Part shown: positions 1 through 5,414 of the stretch, piece after piece | How the letters are laid out: the number at the start of each line of letters is the position of its first letter | How positions within the stretch are numbered: the first letter of the stretch is position 1 | NCBI GenBank assembly: GCA_007132315.1 | Contig: SLOW01000375.1 | Location: 1-8,800, forward strand | From: Opitutales bacterium | Lineage (GTDB): Bacteria; Verrucomicrobiota; Verrucomicrobiia; Opitutales; T3Sed10-336 | Direction of reading: 5' to 3' | DNA: 8,800 bases | Notes under the pieces: model-generated | What the model was told of the DNA's origin: nothing | Seen by the model: only the letters and a program-made list of their open reading frames with translations | Database searches by the model: none | Translations under genes and position numbers: made by a program

Positions 1-1279
1 CGACCACCACGAAGTCGGCTTTGAGGGGACGTTCGTGATTGACGGTGAACGCGCCTTCCGCCGGATCGAATTTGAGCAGCCGGTGGATGGTCTGGGCGCG
101 GTGCGAGGTGCTTTCGGCGAGGCGCTGCGCGGCCCGCCCGGTGGGGGCGGCGAGTTGCAGAGGGACCTTCTTGGCGCGGAGAATCTGAACGAGCGCGCGC
201 AGGATACTGGTTTTGCCTGTCCCGGGACCACCCGTGAGGATGGTGATCTTGTCCTCCATCGCGCGGCGCAGGGCCTGCTCCTGGGCCGGTCCGAAGGCGA
301 ATCCGGCGCGTTCGCGGGCCCATTCGATCGCTTTGTCGATCTTGATCGGCGGCAGGCCGCCCGGCGCCGCGTTGAGCCGGGCGACGGATTCGGCGATTCG
401 GCGCTCGGAGTGGAACGTGGACGGCAATTGCACGAACGGGCCGTAGGCGAGCCGGACGAGGTTGTTCTTTTCGATGAGGTTCTCCAGCGCTTCGCGAAGC
501 GGATCGGGATTGACCTGAAGGAGTTCGACGGCGTGGTCGAGAAACGCTTTTTCCGGGTAGGCGGTGTGGCCTTCGGATTCGAGTTCGCCCAGCACGTACA
601 GGATTCCCGCTTCGAGCCGGGGCGGGCTCTCGTTGGCGTAGCCGAGGTTGATCGCGATGCGGTCGGCGGTCTTGAAACCGATGCCCGGGATTTCGCGGGC
701 GATGCGGTAGGGATCCTCCCGGAGAATTTGACGCGCCTCGTTGCCGTACCGTTTGACCAGTCGCACGCACTGCGCCGGGGAGACGCCGTAGGTCTGGAGG
801 AAGACCATGATCTCGCGGACCGCACGCTGTTCCTCCCAGGCCGCTTTGATGGCCCGCGCGCGCTCCTTGCCGATGCCGGCAATCTCGCGTAAGCGGCCGG
901 ATTCCTCGGAAATCACCCGGAATGTGTCGGCACCGAACGCATTGACGATCTTGTTCGCATAGACTTTCCCGATTCCGGGAACCAGGCCGCTGCCGAGGTA
1001 GCGGCGGATGCCGTAAACCGTGGCGGGGAGTTCCGATTTTATGCCCTCCACCCGGAATTGTTCTCCGTGGCGCGGGTGCCGGGTCCATCGGCCGCTCAGC
1101 TGGAGGCATTCCCCGCACTGCACGTTGGGCATGGCGCCCGTGACCGTGATGCCGCGGTTGCCTTCTTCGTCGCGGAGTTCCGCGATGCAGTAGTGGTTTT
1201 CCTCGTTGAAGAAAATGATCCGTTCCAGGACGCCGCGGACCGTTTCGGCGGCGGGGGGTGGGGTATTTTCTTGGTCCAT
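1..1279 (-). CDS. recD2: RecD2-type SF1B DNA helicase, N-terminal 426 residues (gene runs off the left edge)
   Basis: ATP-dependent 5'-3' DNA helicase of the RecD2 (YrrC-like) family, which acts in DNA repair and replication stress without RecBC. Seen: an N-terminal region of about 90 residues (starting MDQENTPPPA), then helix-hairpin-helix motifs at about residues 98-113 (GSGLVPGIGKVYANKI), 133-145 (IAGIGKERARAI) and 197-210 (IPGIGFKTADRIA). The first RecA-like domain follows, with Walker A GGPGTGKT at 350-357, motif Ia APTGRAAQRLAE at 378-389 and TIHRLL at 397-402. The translation leaves the window after ADFVVV, just where the Walker B Asp-Glu is expected, so the second RecA domain is missing only because of the edge. 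The ATG at 1279 is the first good start after the stop of the upstream HAD gene, 22 bp away, and the two are probably co-transcribed. I see no clear Shine-Dalgarno sequence. The three HhH motifs plus long N-terminus separate it from RecBCD RecD. Confidence 0.95.
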   Translation of the reverse strand, partial: MDQENTPPPAAETVRGVLERIIFFNEENHYCIAELRDEEGNRGITVTGAMPNVQCGECLQLSGRWTRHPRHGEQFRVEGIKSELPATVYGIRRYLGSGLVPGIGKVYANKIVNAFGADTFRVISEESGRLREIAGIGKERARAIKAAWEEQRAVREIMVFLQTYGVSPAQCVRLVKRYGNEARQILREDPYRIAREIPGIGFKTADRIAINLGYANESPPRLEAGILYVLGELESEGHTAYPEKAFLDHAVELLQVNPDPLREALENLIEKNNLVRLAYGPFVQLPSTFHSERRIAESVARLNAAPGGLPPIKIDKAIEWARERAGFAFGPAQEQALRRAMEDKITILTGGPGTGKTSILRALVQILRAKKVPLQLAAPTGRAAQRLAESTSHRAQTIHRLLKFDPAEGAFTVNHERPLKADFVVV

Positions 1280-1301
1280 GGGGAACACCGGCGGGATCGT
1301 T

Positions 1302-2003
1302 TCAGGTTCGTTGCGGCGACGGCGTTTTCGGCGGCGTCGCGGGTTCGTTCACGTTTTCCAGACCGAACAGGGCCGCCCCCAGGGCGTGGAGGGAGTCATA
1401 GACTCCGTCCGCACCGGCTTCATTGAGTTCGTCCCGGGAGTGGGTGCCCGTGGTCACGCAATAGCAGGGAAACCCGCCGTTGTGGGCGGCCTGGATATCA
1501 AAGACGGAATCGCCCACCAGGCATGCGTTGTAGGCGGTCGCGCCCAAGCGGTCCAACGCGTAACGCGAGAATTCGGCGGCGGGTTTGTGGTAGGGGGTGT
1601 CCAGGGCGCCGATGACCGCATGGAGCCATGGTTCGAGGCCCAGATGACGGGTGATTTTGCGCGAAGCCTCACCCTGCTTGTTGGTGAACACGGCGAGCCT
1701 GCGGCCCTGGCGGTGCAACCCCTCCAGGATTGCGGTGGCGCCGGGGTGAAGGGTGATGTCGTCCAGGTAAATCTCCGCGAAGTGCTCGCGAAAGAGGCGC
1801 ACCGCGTTCGCGTGATCGGCTTCGGCCACGAAATGGGTCATGGTGGCTTCCATCGAGCGGCCGACCGTCGCGCGCAGGATGTTCCGGGTGGGAACGGCGG
1901 CGCCCACGGATTCGAGCGAGTACTCGTAACAGCGAAAAATGACGTCGAAATGATCGATCAGCGTGCCGTCGAGATCGAACAGGATGGTTTGGAAGCGGCT
2001 CAC
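1302..2003 (-). CDS. HAD-superfamily hydrolase, phosphoglycolate phosphatase-like
   Basis: Cytosolic phosphatase of 233 residues in HAD subfamily I. Seen: motif I DLDGT at 10-14 (nucleophile D10, acid/base D12), an alpha-helical cap at about 17-85, motif II TN at 107-108 (VFTNKQ), motif III K140 (HKP), and motif IV GDSVFD with D165 and D169. The cap type and the GDS...D motif resemble phosphoglycolate phosphatase (Gph) and related pyrophosphatases (PpaX), but substrates cannot be told apart by these motifs. If it is Gph, it would clear 2-phosphoglycolate, made by Rubisco or from repair of 3'-phosphoglycolate DNA ends; the latter would suit its place 22 bp upstream of recD2, but that is inference. 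Translation starts at a GTG (2003): the frame has a stop at 2037-2039 and no other usual start between. The last 20 residues are Pro/Thr-rich and probably disordered. No Shine-Dalgarno sequence is visible. Confidence 0.92.
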   Translation of the reverse strand: MSRFQTILFDLDGTLIDHFDVIFRCYEYSLESVGAAVPTRNILRATVGRSMEATMTHFVAEADHANAVRLFREHFAEIYLDDITLHPGATAILEGLHRQGRRLAVFTNKQGEASRKITRHLGLEPWLHAVIGALDTPYHKPAAEFSRYALDRLGATAYNACLVGDSVFDIQAAHNGGFPCYCVTTGTHSRDELNEAGADGVYDSLHALGAALFGLENVNEPATPPKTPSPQRT

Positions 2004-2029
2004 ACAGGTATGATAGATCCGAAACAGGC

Positions 2030-2081
2030 GGGGACGTCACTCCAAAAAATTGTTGCCAGATGGGTATGGCGTCCCCATCTG
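2030..2081 (+). promoter_or_regulatory. Inverted repeat and alternative pairing in the leader before dgcN
   Basis: A perfect inverted repeat, CAGATGGG (2057-2064) and CCCATCTG (2074-2081) with a 9-nt centre, lies 22 bp before the preferred dgcN start and inside the roughly 100-bp spacer between divergent genes. In addition GGGGACG at 2030-2036 is complementary to CGTCCCC at 2070-2076, which overlaps the right arm, so the two pairings exclude each other in RNA. This could be a regulator operator, serving one or both divergent genes, or a leader RNA switch. There is no U-tract, so a plain terminator is unlikely. The function is inference; only the symmetry is seen. Confidence 0.4.
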
Positions 2082-2103
2082 TCTTGGTGCTATGTTCCGG
2101 CTT

Positions 2104-3102
2104 ATGGAGAAACCGTATTTGCTTTTTTTGGGTGATATCCGTGATGACCTGTCGGCGAAGACGGCGCGGGGGATCGCGGATTGGCGGCCGGGTGACTGTG
2201 TGGGCCAGTACCGCATGGCCGGGTGCGGTGTTAGTCTGGGATTGGCGGACCTCGACTTCGCTGAAGCGCGCGAGCGCGGTGCTCGGACCCTGGTGGTGGG
2301 TGTCGCCAACGCGGGCGGGCGGATTCCCGGCCACTGGGAGGGGGATCTGGTGCGGGCGGTGGAGGTGGGGCTCGACATTGCCTCCGGGCTGCACGAGCGG
2401 TTGAACGATCTGCCCGGGCTGGCGCGGGCGGCGCGGGCCAGCGGCCGCCGGCTGTTCGACATTCGCCGGCCGGAGGGACCGCTGCCGGTGGGGACGGGAG
2501 AGAAGCGTCCGGGCAAACGGATCCTCACCGTGGGGACCGATTGTTCGGTGGGGAAGAAGTACACCACCCTGGCCCTGGCGGACGAAATGCGGCGGCGGGG
2601 AATTCCGGCGGACTTCCGGGCAACGGGACAGACCGGGATTTTTATCGCGGGTGAGGGCATCTGTGTCGATGCGGTGCCGGCGGACTTTATTTCGGGTGTC
2701 GCGGAACGGTTGAGTCCGGCCGCGGATCCCGACCACTGGGATGTGGTGGAAGGGCAGGGGTCCCTGTTTCATCCTTCGTTTGCGGGGGTGACTCTCGGTC
2801 TGGTGCACGGAGCGCAGCCCGATTTTCTGGTTCTTTGTCACGAACCGGGTCGCGAAAGCTTGCGCGGGTTGCCGGGGCGTTCCCTCCCCGGCCTGGCCGA
2901 GTGCCTGGACGGGCATCTTGCCGCGGCCCGACTCACGAATCCCGACGTGCGCGCCGCGGGATTCAGTTTCAACACCCGAAACCTCGATCCCGCGAAAGCC
3001 GAACGATTGAGACGGGAAACCGAAGCCTTCTGGGGGCTGCCCTGCATCGATCCTGTGATCAACGGTGCCGGAGCGATTGTGGATTGGCTGGAGAACCAAT
3101 GA
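2104..3102 (+). CDS. dgcN: DUF1611-family protein, probable D-glutamate N-acetyltransferase DgcN
   Basis: Member of the DUF1611 family, 332 residues. Characterised members in marine bacteria (DgcN) transfer acetyl from acetyl-CoA to D-glutamate, and the partner DgcA then epimerises N-acetyl-D-Glu. Seen: an N-terminal domain opening KPYLLFLGD and continuing AKTARGIADWRPGDCVGQ (18-35) with VVGVANAGG at 64-72; then a P-loop-like C-terminal domain with GTDCSVGKKYTT (144-155), FRATGQTGIFIAGEGI (171-186), VVEGQGSLFHPSF (214-226) and VLCHEPGR (243-250). Start: I prefer ATG 2104, which gives the family-typical MEKPYLLFLGD opening. ATG 2092 and TTG 2050 are in frame, but the TTG would put the inverted repeat at 2057-2081 inside the gene. 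No strong Shine-Dalgarno sequence. Its stop overlaps the dgcA start (ATGA), implying translational coupling. The family call is firm; the exact acyl acceptor is inferred from the gene pair. Confidence 0.85.
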   Translation: MEKPYLLFLGDIRDDLSAKTARGIADWRPGDCVGQYRMAGCGVSLGLADLDFAEARERGARTLVVGVANAGGRIPGHWEGDLVRAVEVGLDIASGLHERLNDLPGLARAARASGRRLFDIRRPEGPLPVGTGEKRPGKRILTVGTDCSVGKKYTTLALADEMRRRGIPADFRATGQTGIFIAGEGICVDAVPADFISGVAERLSPAADPDHWDVVEGQGSLFHPSFAGVTLGLVHGAQPDFLVLCHEPGRESLRGLPGRSLPGLAECLDGHLAAARLTNPDVRAAGFSFNTRNLDPAKAERLRRETEAFWGLPCIDPVINGAGAIVDWLENQ

Positions 3103-4082
3103 GAGAATTGACCATTCGCAGGGAGTGCTGGCCCGTGCGCGGGGTTTTCGCGATATCGCGCGGAAGTCGGACGGAAATCGAGGTTGTGGTGGCCGAGATT
3201 GTCGAAGGCGCCTGCCGGGGCCGTGCGGAGTGCCACCCGTACGCCCGTTACGGAGAAACCGTGGAGGGCGTGGTCGCGACCTTGGAAGGCATGGCGGGCC
3301 GTGTGGCGGCCGCGCCGGAGCCGGAGGCGCTGCCGGAGATGCTTCGGCCCGGCGCCGCGCGCAACGCGCTGGATTGCGCGCTCTGGGATTTCCGGGCCAA
3401 AAGGGAGGGCGTGCCGGTCTGGCGGTTGGCGGGTCTAGAGAGCGAACCGGGGCCCGCTCAAAGTGCGTTCACCATCGGAGTCGATTCACCCGAAAGCATG
3501 GCGGCCAAAGCCCGCGAGAGCGCTGATATGCCGTTGCTGAAGCTCAAGCTGGGGGGGGAAGGCGATCCCGAACGGGTGCGGGCGGTGCGCGACGCCGCGC
3601 CCGAAGCCCGGATCATGGTCGATGCCAACGAAGCCTGGACGGCCGACCAGTACCGGATTTTCGCGCCGGAATTGGCCCGCCTGCGCGTTGCGATCATCGA
3701 ACAGCCGCTGCCGGCAGGGAAGGACGCCGTCCTGCGGGACCTGCCGCGTCCGGTGCCGCTGATGGCGGACGAGTCCTGCCACGACCGTTCGTCCCTGCCG
3801 GCGCTGGCGGGGCTCTACGACTACATCAATATCAAACTCGACAAAGCGGGCGGCCTGACCGAGGCGTTGAAGCTGGCCGCGGCCGCCCGCGAAAGCGGGT
3901 TCCAGGTTATGGCCGGAAGCATGCTCGGCACCTCGCTGGGCATGGCGCCGGCGACGCTGCTGGGAGGTATGGCGGCGTTTGTGGACCTGGACGGGCCGCT
4001 GCTTTTGGCCGAAGACCGCAAGCCGCCGCTGCGCTTCGAGGGCGCAACGGTTTATCCGCCGGATCCGGCGTTATGGGGGTGA
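3099..4082 (+). CDS. dgcA: Enolase-superfamily epimerase: N-acetyl-D-Glu racemase DgcA / L-Ala-D/L-Glu (dipeptide) epimerase
   Basis: Metal-dependent epimerase of 327 residues in the muconate-lactonizing/dipeptide-epimerase group of the enolase superfamily. Seen: an N-terminal capping domain (1-110); then a barrel with catalytic KLK (K148, K150), metal ligands D175 (VDANE), E201 (IIEQP) and D224 (MADES), the opposite-face lysine K246 (NIKLDK), and a C-terminal DLD at 296-298 (FVDLDGPLLLAED), equivalent to the DxD that holds the dipeptide amino group in Ala-Glu epimerases. All catalytic residues are present. The ATG at 3099 overlaps the dgcN stop and is preceded by GGAG with a 5-nt spacer; in-frame sequence upstream is dgcN read in another frame. 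Because of its partner the likely substrate is N-acetyl-D-glutamate, yielding the L form for deacetylation. A role on L-Ala-D-Glu from peptidoglycan recycling remains possible, and the DxD motif argues for keeping that open. Confidence 0.9.
   Translation: MRELTIRRECWPVRGVFAISRGSRTEIEVVVAEIVEGACRGRAECHPYARYGETVEGVVATLEGMAGRVAAAPEPEALPEMLRPGAARNALDCALWDFRAKREGVPVWRLAGLESEPGPAQSAFTIGVDSPESMAAKARESADMPLLKLKLGGEGDPERVRAVRDAAPEARIMVDANEAWTADQYRIFAPELARLRVAIIEQPLPAGKDAVLRDLPRPVPLMADESCHDRSSLPALAGLYDYINIKLDKAGGLTEALKLAAAARESGFQVMAGSMLGTSLGMAPATLLGGMAAFVDLDGPLLLAEDRKPPLRFEGATVYPPDPALWG
3551..3558 (+). repeat. G8 homopolymer inside dgcA
   Basis: Eight consecutive G residues follow directly on the codons of the catalytic KLKL motif of dgcA (KLKLGGE). 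They are in frame as written. A one-base slip here would cut the enzyme off just after its first catalytic lysine, so the tract is a site for frameshift mutation or for sequencing and assembly error. Confidence 0.6.
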
Positions 4083-4107
4083 GCCGATCGACCGATCCGC
4101 GGCCGGG

Positions 4108-4479
4108 TCACTCATCGACCACGGTCACCCGTCCGGTCTCCGGATCGTAGTCGAGTTTCTGCCCCCGCGGAGCCGAGGGAATCTCCGGCAGGTAACCTTC
4201 CGTCACCAGTTCCTCAAGGTCTTCGGGAAAACGTCCTTCCATGCTCTCGAACTGGCTGATGGTCTGGTTGAGGCCGGAAACGTTGACGGTGCGTTCGGCC
4301 GTGTCGCGGGCCTGGATGTTGGCTCCGACGTAGTCGGCCAGCGGACCGGAGGAGGGGGAGCGGCGTTCGGTTCGTTCCGTTTCGTCCTGCGCGGGACGAT
4401 CACCTTCACGTTCTTCGTACCAGGTGTAACCCCAGAAAGCCAAGCCCCCGATAATGATGAGTACGATGAGGACCTTCAT
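4108..4479 (-). CDS. Small membrane-anchored protein with pseudopilin-like C-terminal segment
   Basis: I do not recognise a named family. The 123-residue protein has one hydrophobic N-terminal segment (about 3-18, MKVLIVLIIIGGLAFWGY), probably a membrane anchor with the rest outside the cytoplasm; then a charged, Glu/Arg/Pro-rich linker (22-48); then a helix-plus-loop domain at about 68-121 with LNQTISQFESMEGRFPEDLE (70-89), LVTEGYLPEIPSAP and KLDYDPETGRVTVV. That last stretch resembles the C-terminal part of type II secretion/PulG-like pseudopilins (helix, F/YP, GYL, P..P, YDPETG), but the N-terminus lacks the prepilin cleavage site (G followed by F-T-x-x-E). ATG 4479 places the anchor at the very N-terminus; ATG 4521 would add 14 residues and is less likely. 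It converges on dgcA with a 25-bp gap and no terminator. An envelope role is inference. Confidence 0.7.
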   Translation of the reverse strand: MKVLIVLIIIGGLAFWGYTWYEEREGDRPAQDETERTERRSPSSGPLADYVGANIQARDTAERTVNVSGLNQTISQFESMEGRFPEDLEELVTEGYLPEIPSAPRGQKLDYDPETGRVTVVDE

Positions 4480-4534
4480 AATATTCTGAAAACTACGCAA
4501 CTCCCTTGGGAATGCAAGCATCCGGACACGAAAT

Positions 4535-4565
4535 GGCCCGTCGGGGAACCCTCACCCGGCGGGCC
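4535..4565. repeat. Strong GC-rich inverted repeat (11-bp stem, 9-nt loop)
   Basis: GGCCCGTCGGG (4535-4545) pairs with CCCGGCGGGCC (4555-4565) over 11 positions, ten Watson-Crick and one G-U when read as plus-strand RNA. Neither side is followed by a real T-tract (GGCTTCTCT on plus, ATTTCG on minus), so it is not a textbook intrinsic terminator. It sits 56 nt upstream of the 4479 start on the minus strand and would be a stable leader hairpin there, or a factor-assisted stop for transcripts running out of dgcA. Confidence 0.45.
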
Positions 4566-4614
4566 GGCTTCTCTAACTGTGGCCGGAATCGAAACAGCTT
4601 CCATCCGGCTAGGT

Positions 4615-4645
4615 CAAAAAAGGAGGAAAAATGGTTAAACCTCCC
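4615..4645 (-). terminator. Candidate intrinsic terminator for the LysM gene transcript
   Basis: Read on the minus strand, GGGAGG pairs with CCTCCT (last pair G-U) across a 13-nt AT-rich loop and is followed at once by TTTTTT (4620-4615). Stem then U-tract is the layout of a Rho-independent terminator, and it lies about 210 bp past the LysM stop codon. The stem is short and the loop long, so efficiency is doubtful. The same bases form a perfect ribosome binding site and ATG on the other strand. Confidence 0.4.
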
Positions 4646-4669
4646 AGCTGTCTCGACATATTTAATTAG
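4631..4669 (+). CDS. Possible 12-codon leader ORF with perfect Shine-Dalgarno sequence
   Basis: AGGAGG at 4621-4626 is followed after 4 nt by ATG and an ORF reading MVKPPSCLDIFN then TAG. It is the best ribosome binding site in the window, where most genes have weak or none. GGAGG could pair with CCTCC at 4640-4644 and hide the site in RNA. No gene follows on this strand for about 750 bp and no promoter is evident, so the pattern may just be the complement of the minus-strand terminator. Kept as a low-confidence candidate. Confidence 0.15.
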   Translation: MVKPPSCLDIFN

Positions 4670-4854
4670 AAAACGAGTTACTGAAAAAGGTTCCGCAAAA
4701 ATGCTTCCGTGGAGACGATTGTTAGAAAATCCAGGTTCTTTTCCGGGAGCGGGTCACGGCACCGGACAGCCGGTCGCCAGTGGGTTTTATTTTTCAAGCT
4801 TTTCTAAGACAGTGATATGTGTACCGGCATGCAAGCGGGCCGCAGCGTTCGCGA

Positions 4855-5211
4855 CTACTGCTCTTCGCCGGGGATGAGAAGTTCCTGGCCGGGATGGATG
4901 ACGTCGCCGGTCAAAGCGTTCAGCCGGCGGATTTCCGACACGGTCGTTCCGTGGCGGCGTGCGATTACGGACAGGGAGTCGCCGCGCCGGACCTCGTAAA
5001 CGATGTAATCCGGTTCCTCCTCGTCCTCCTCGTCTGCCTCCGGTAGCGTCCGGTCCTCGCTTTCCGGGTCGTCCCGTTCGCGGACCTCCGCGTCTTCCGC
5101 GGGTTCCGGTTCCGGGCCGCCGCGGGGCAGGACCAGGTAGAGCACGGCAACGAGATGGATGGCGAAAACGACGGCGAAGATCCAACCGATTTTTACTGTT
5201 GTTTCCCGCAT
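4855..5211 (-). CDS. Membrane-anchored LysM-domain protein
   Basis: A 118-residue protein with three parts: a short basic N-terminus and one membrane segment (about 7-28, VKIGWIFAVVFAIHLVAVLY); a very acidic Glu/Asp/Pro linker (33-68, including EADEEDEEE); and one complete LysM domain (70-114, YIVYEVRRGDSLSVIARRHG ... NALTGDVIHPGQELLIP). LysM binds GlcNAc-containing glycan, mostly peptidoglycan, so the protein probably sits in the inner membrane and touches the cell wall in the periplasm. No enzymatic domain is present. Start: ATG 5211 puts charged residues just before the anchor; ATG 5259 and TTG 5274 are in frame and would add 16 or 21 polar residues. It is divergent from glgA across about 200 bp. 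There is no lipobox. It may be a scaffold or partner for a wall-modifying enzyme, but nothing in the window names one. Confidence 0.82.
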   Translation of the reverse strand: MRETTVKIGWIFAVVFAIHLVAVLYLVLPRGGPEPEPAEDAEVRERDDPESEDRTLPEADEEDEEEPDYIVYEVRRGDSLSVIARRHGTTVSEIRRLNALTGDVIHPGQELLIPGEEQ

Positions 5212-5414
5212 CACTGAACTGTCGAAGGCTTGATCATGAACGTTTGCGGATTGGTACATCAACCTGCCCGCCAATGCAACCCGGCAGAAAACGGGTTCGG
5301 AATTTTGCGATGGTATTTCCCTTTTCCGGACACTTCAGCCTCAGCCCAAATAAGCAGCGTTCGGACAGGGTTTTTCGTTGGCGCGGGTGGCCGGTGTTTG
5401 CTTGACTCGGAGCG
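5212..5414. other. Divergent intergenic region between the LysM gene and glgA
   Basis: About 200 bp that must hold promoters in both directions. I see no -35/-10 pair close to consensus. A small hairpin, AACCCG (5278-5283) with CGGGTT (5292-5297), is followed by a short AATTTT and could be regulatory or fortuitous. TTGATG and CATGAT with an 18-bp spacer lie on the minus strand shortly before the LysM start, but each matches consensus at only four positions. Confidence 0.3.

Larger units (their letters stand above)
4480..4854. other. 375-bp non-coding gap between two minus-strand genes
   Basis: No convincing protein gene covers this stretch. It is clearly more AT-rich than its neighbours, mostly at 4610-4720 and 4785-4815. 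It contains a strong 11-bp hairpin (4535-4565), a terminator-like hairpin on the minus strand with T6 (4615-4645), a 12-codon ORF with a perfect ribosome binding site on the plus strand (4631-4669), and a 6-bp inverted repeat GCCGGA...TCCGGC (4582-4609 region). A long plus-strand open frame through it (4506-4877) has no coding character. It probably holds the end of the LysM transcript and the promoter and leader of the gene starting at 4479; I cannot point to a good -35/-10 pair. Confidence 0.6.

Noticed and set aside
35..892. Long plus-strand open frame of 285 codons at the left end
   Set aside because: It is the antisense shadow of recD2, whose minus-strand translation has HhH motifs and Walker A; high GC keeps the opposite frame open.
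1206..2135. Plus-strand open frame of 309 codons
   Set aside because: Antisense to the HAD hydrolase, which has all four HAD motifs; the plus-strand translation has no recognisable domain.
1669..3099. Minus-strand open frame of 476 codons
   Set aside because: It lies opposite dgcN and part of the HAD gene in another frame; its protein is Pro/Arg/His-rich low-complexity sequence typical of antisense frames.
4580..4630. Possible riboswitch (cyclic-di-GMP type) in the gap, suggested by a CCGG-rich hairpin near a purine-rich site
   Set aside because: The conserved core sequences of that class are not present, and no gene follows on the plus strand.
4506..4877. Plus-strand open frame of 123 codons across the intergenic gap
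   Set aside because: No domain, no ribosome binding site at its starts, AT-rich composition unlike the neighbouring genes, and it runs into the LysM gene on the other strand.
4108..5211. The two small membrane proteins as a new secretion or pilus system
   Set aside because: No ATPase, prepilin peptidase, secretin or platform protein is present, and neither protein has a prepilin leader.
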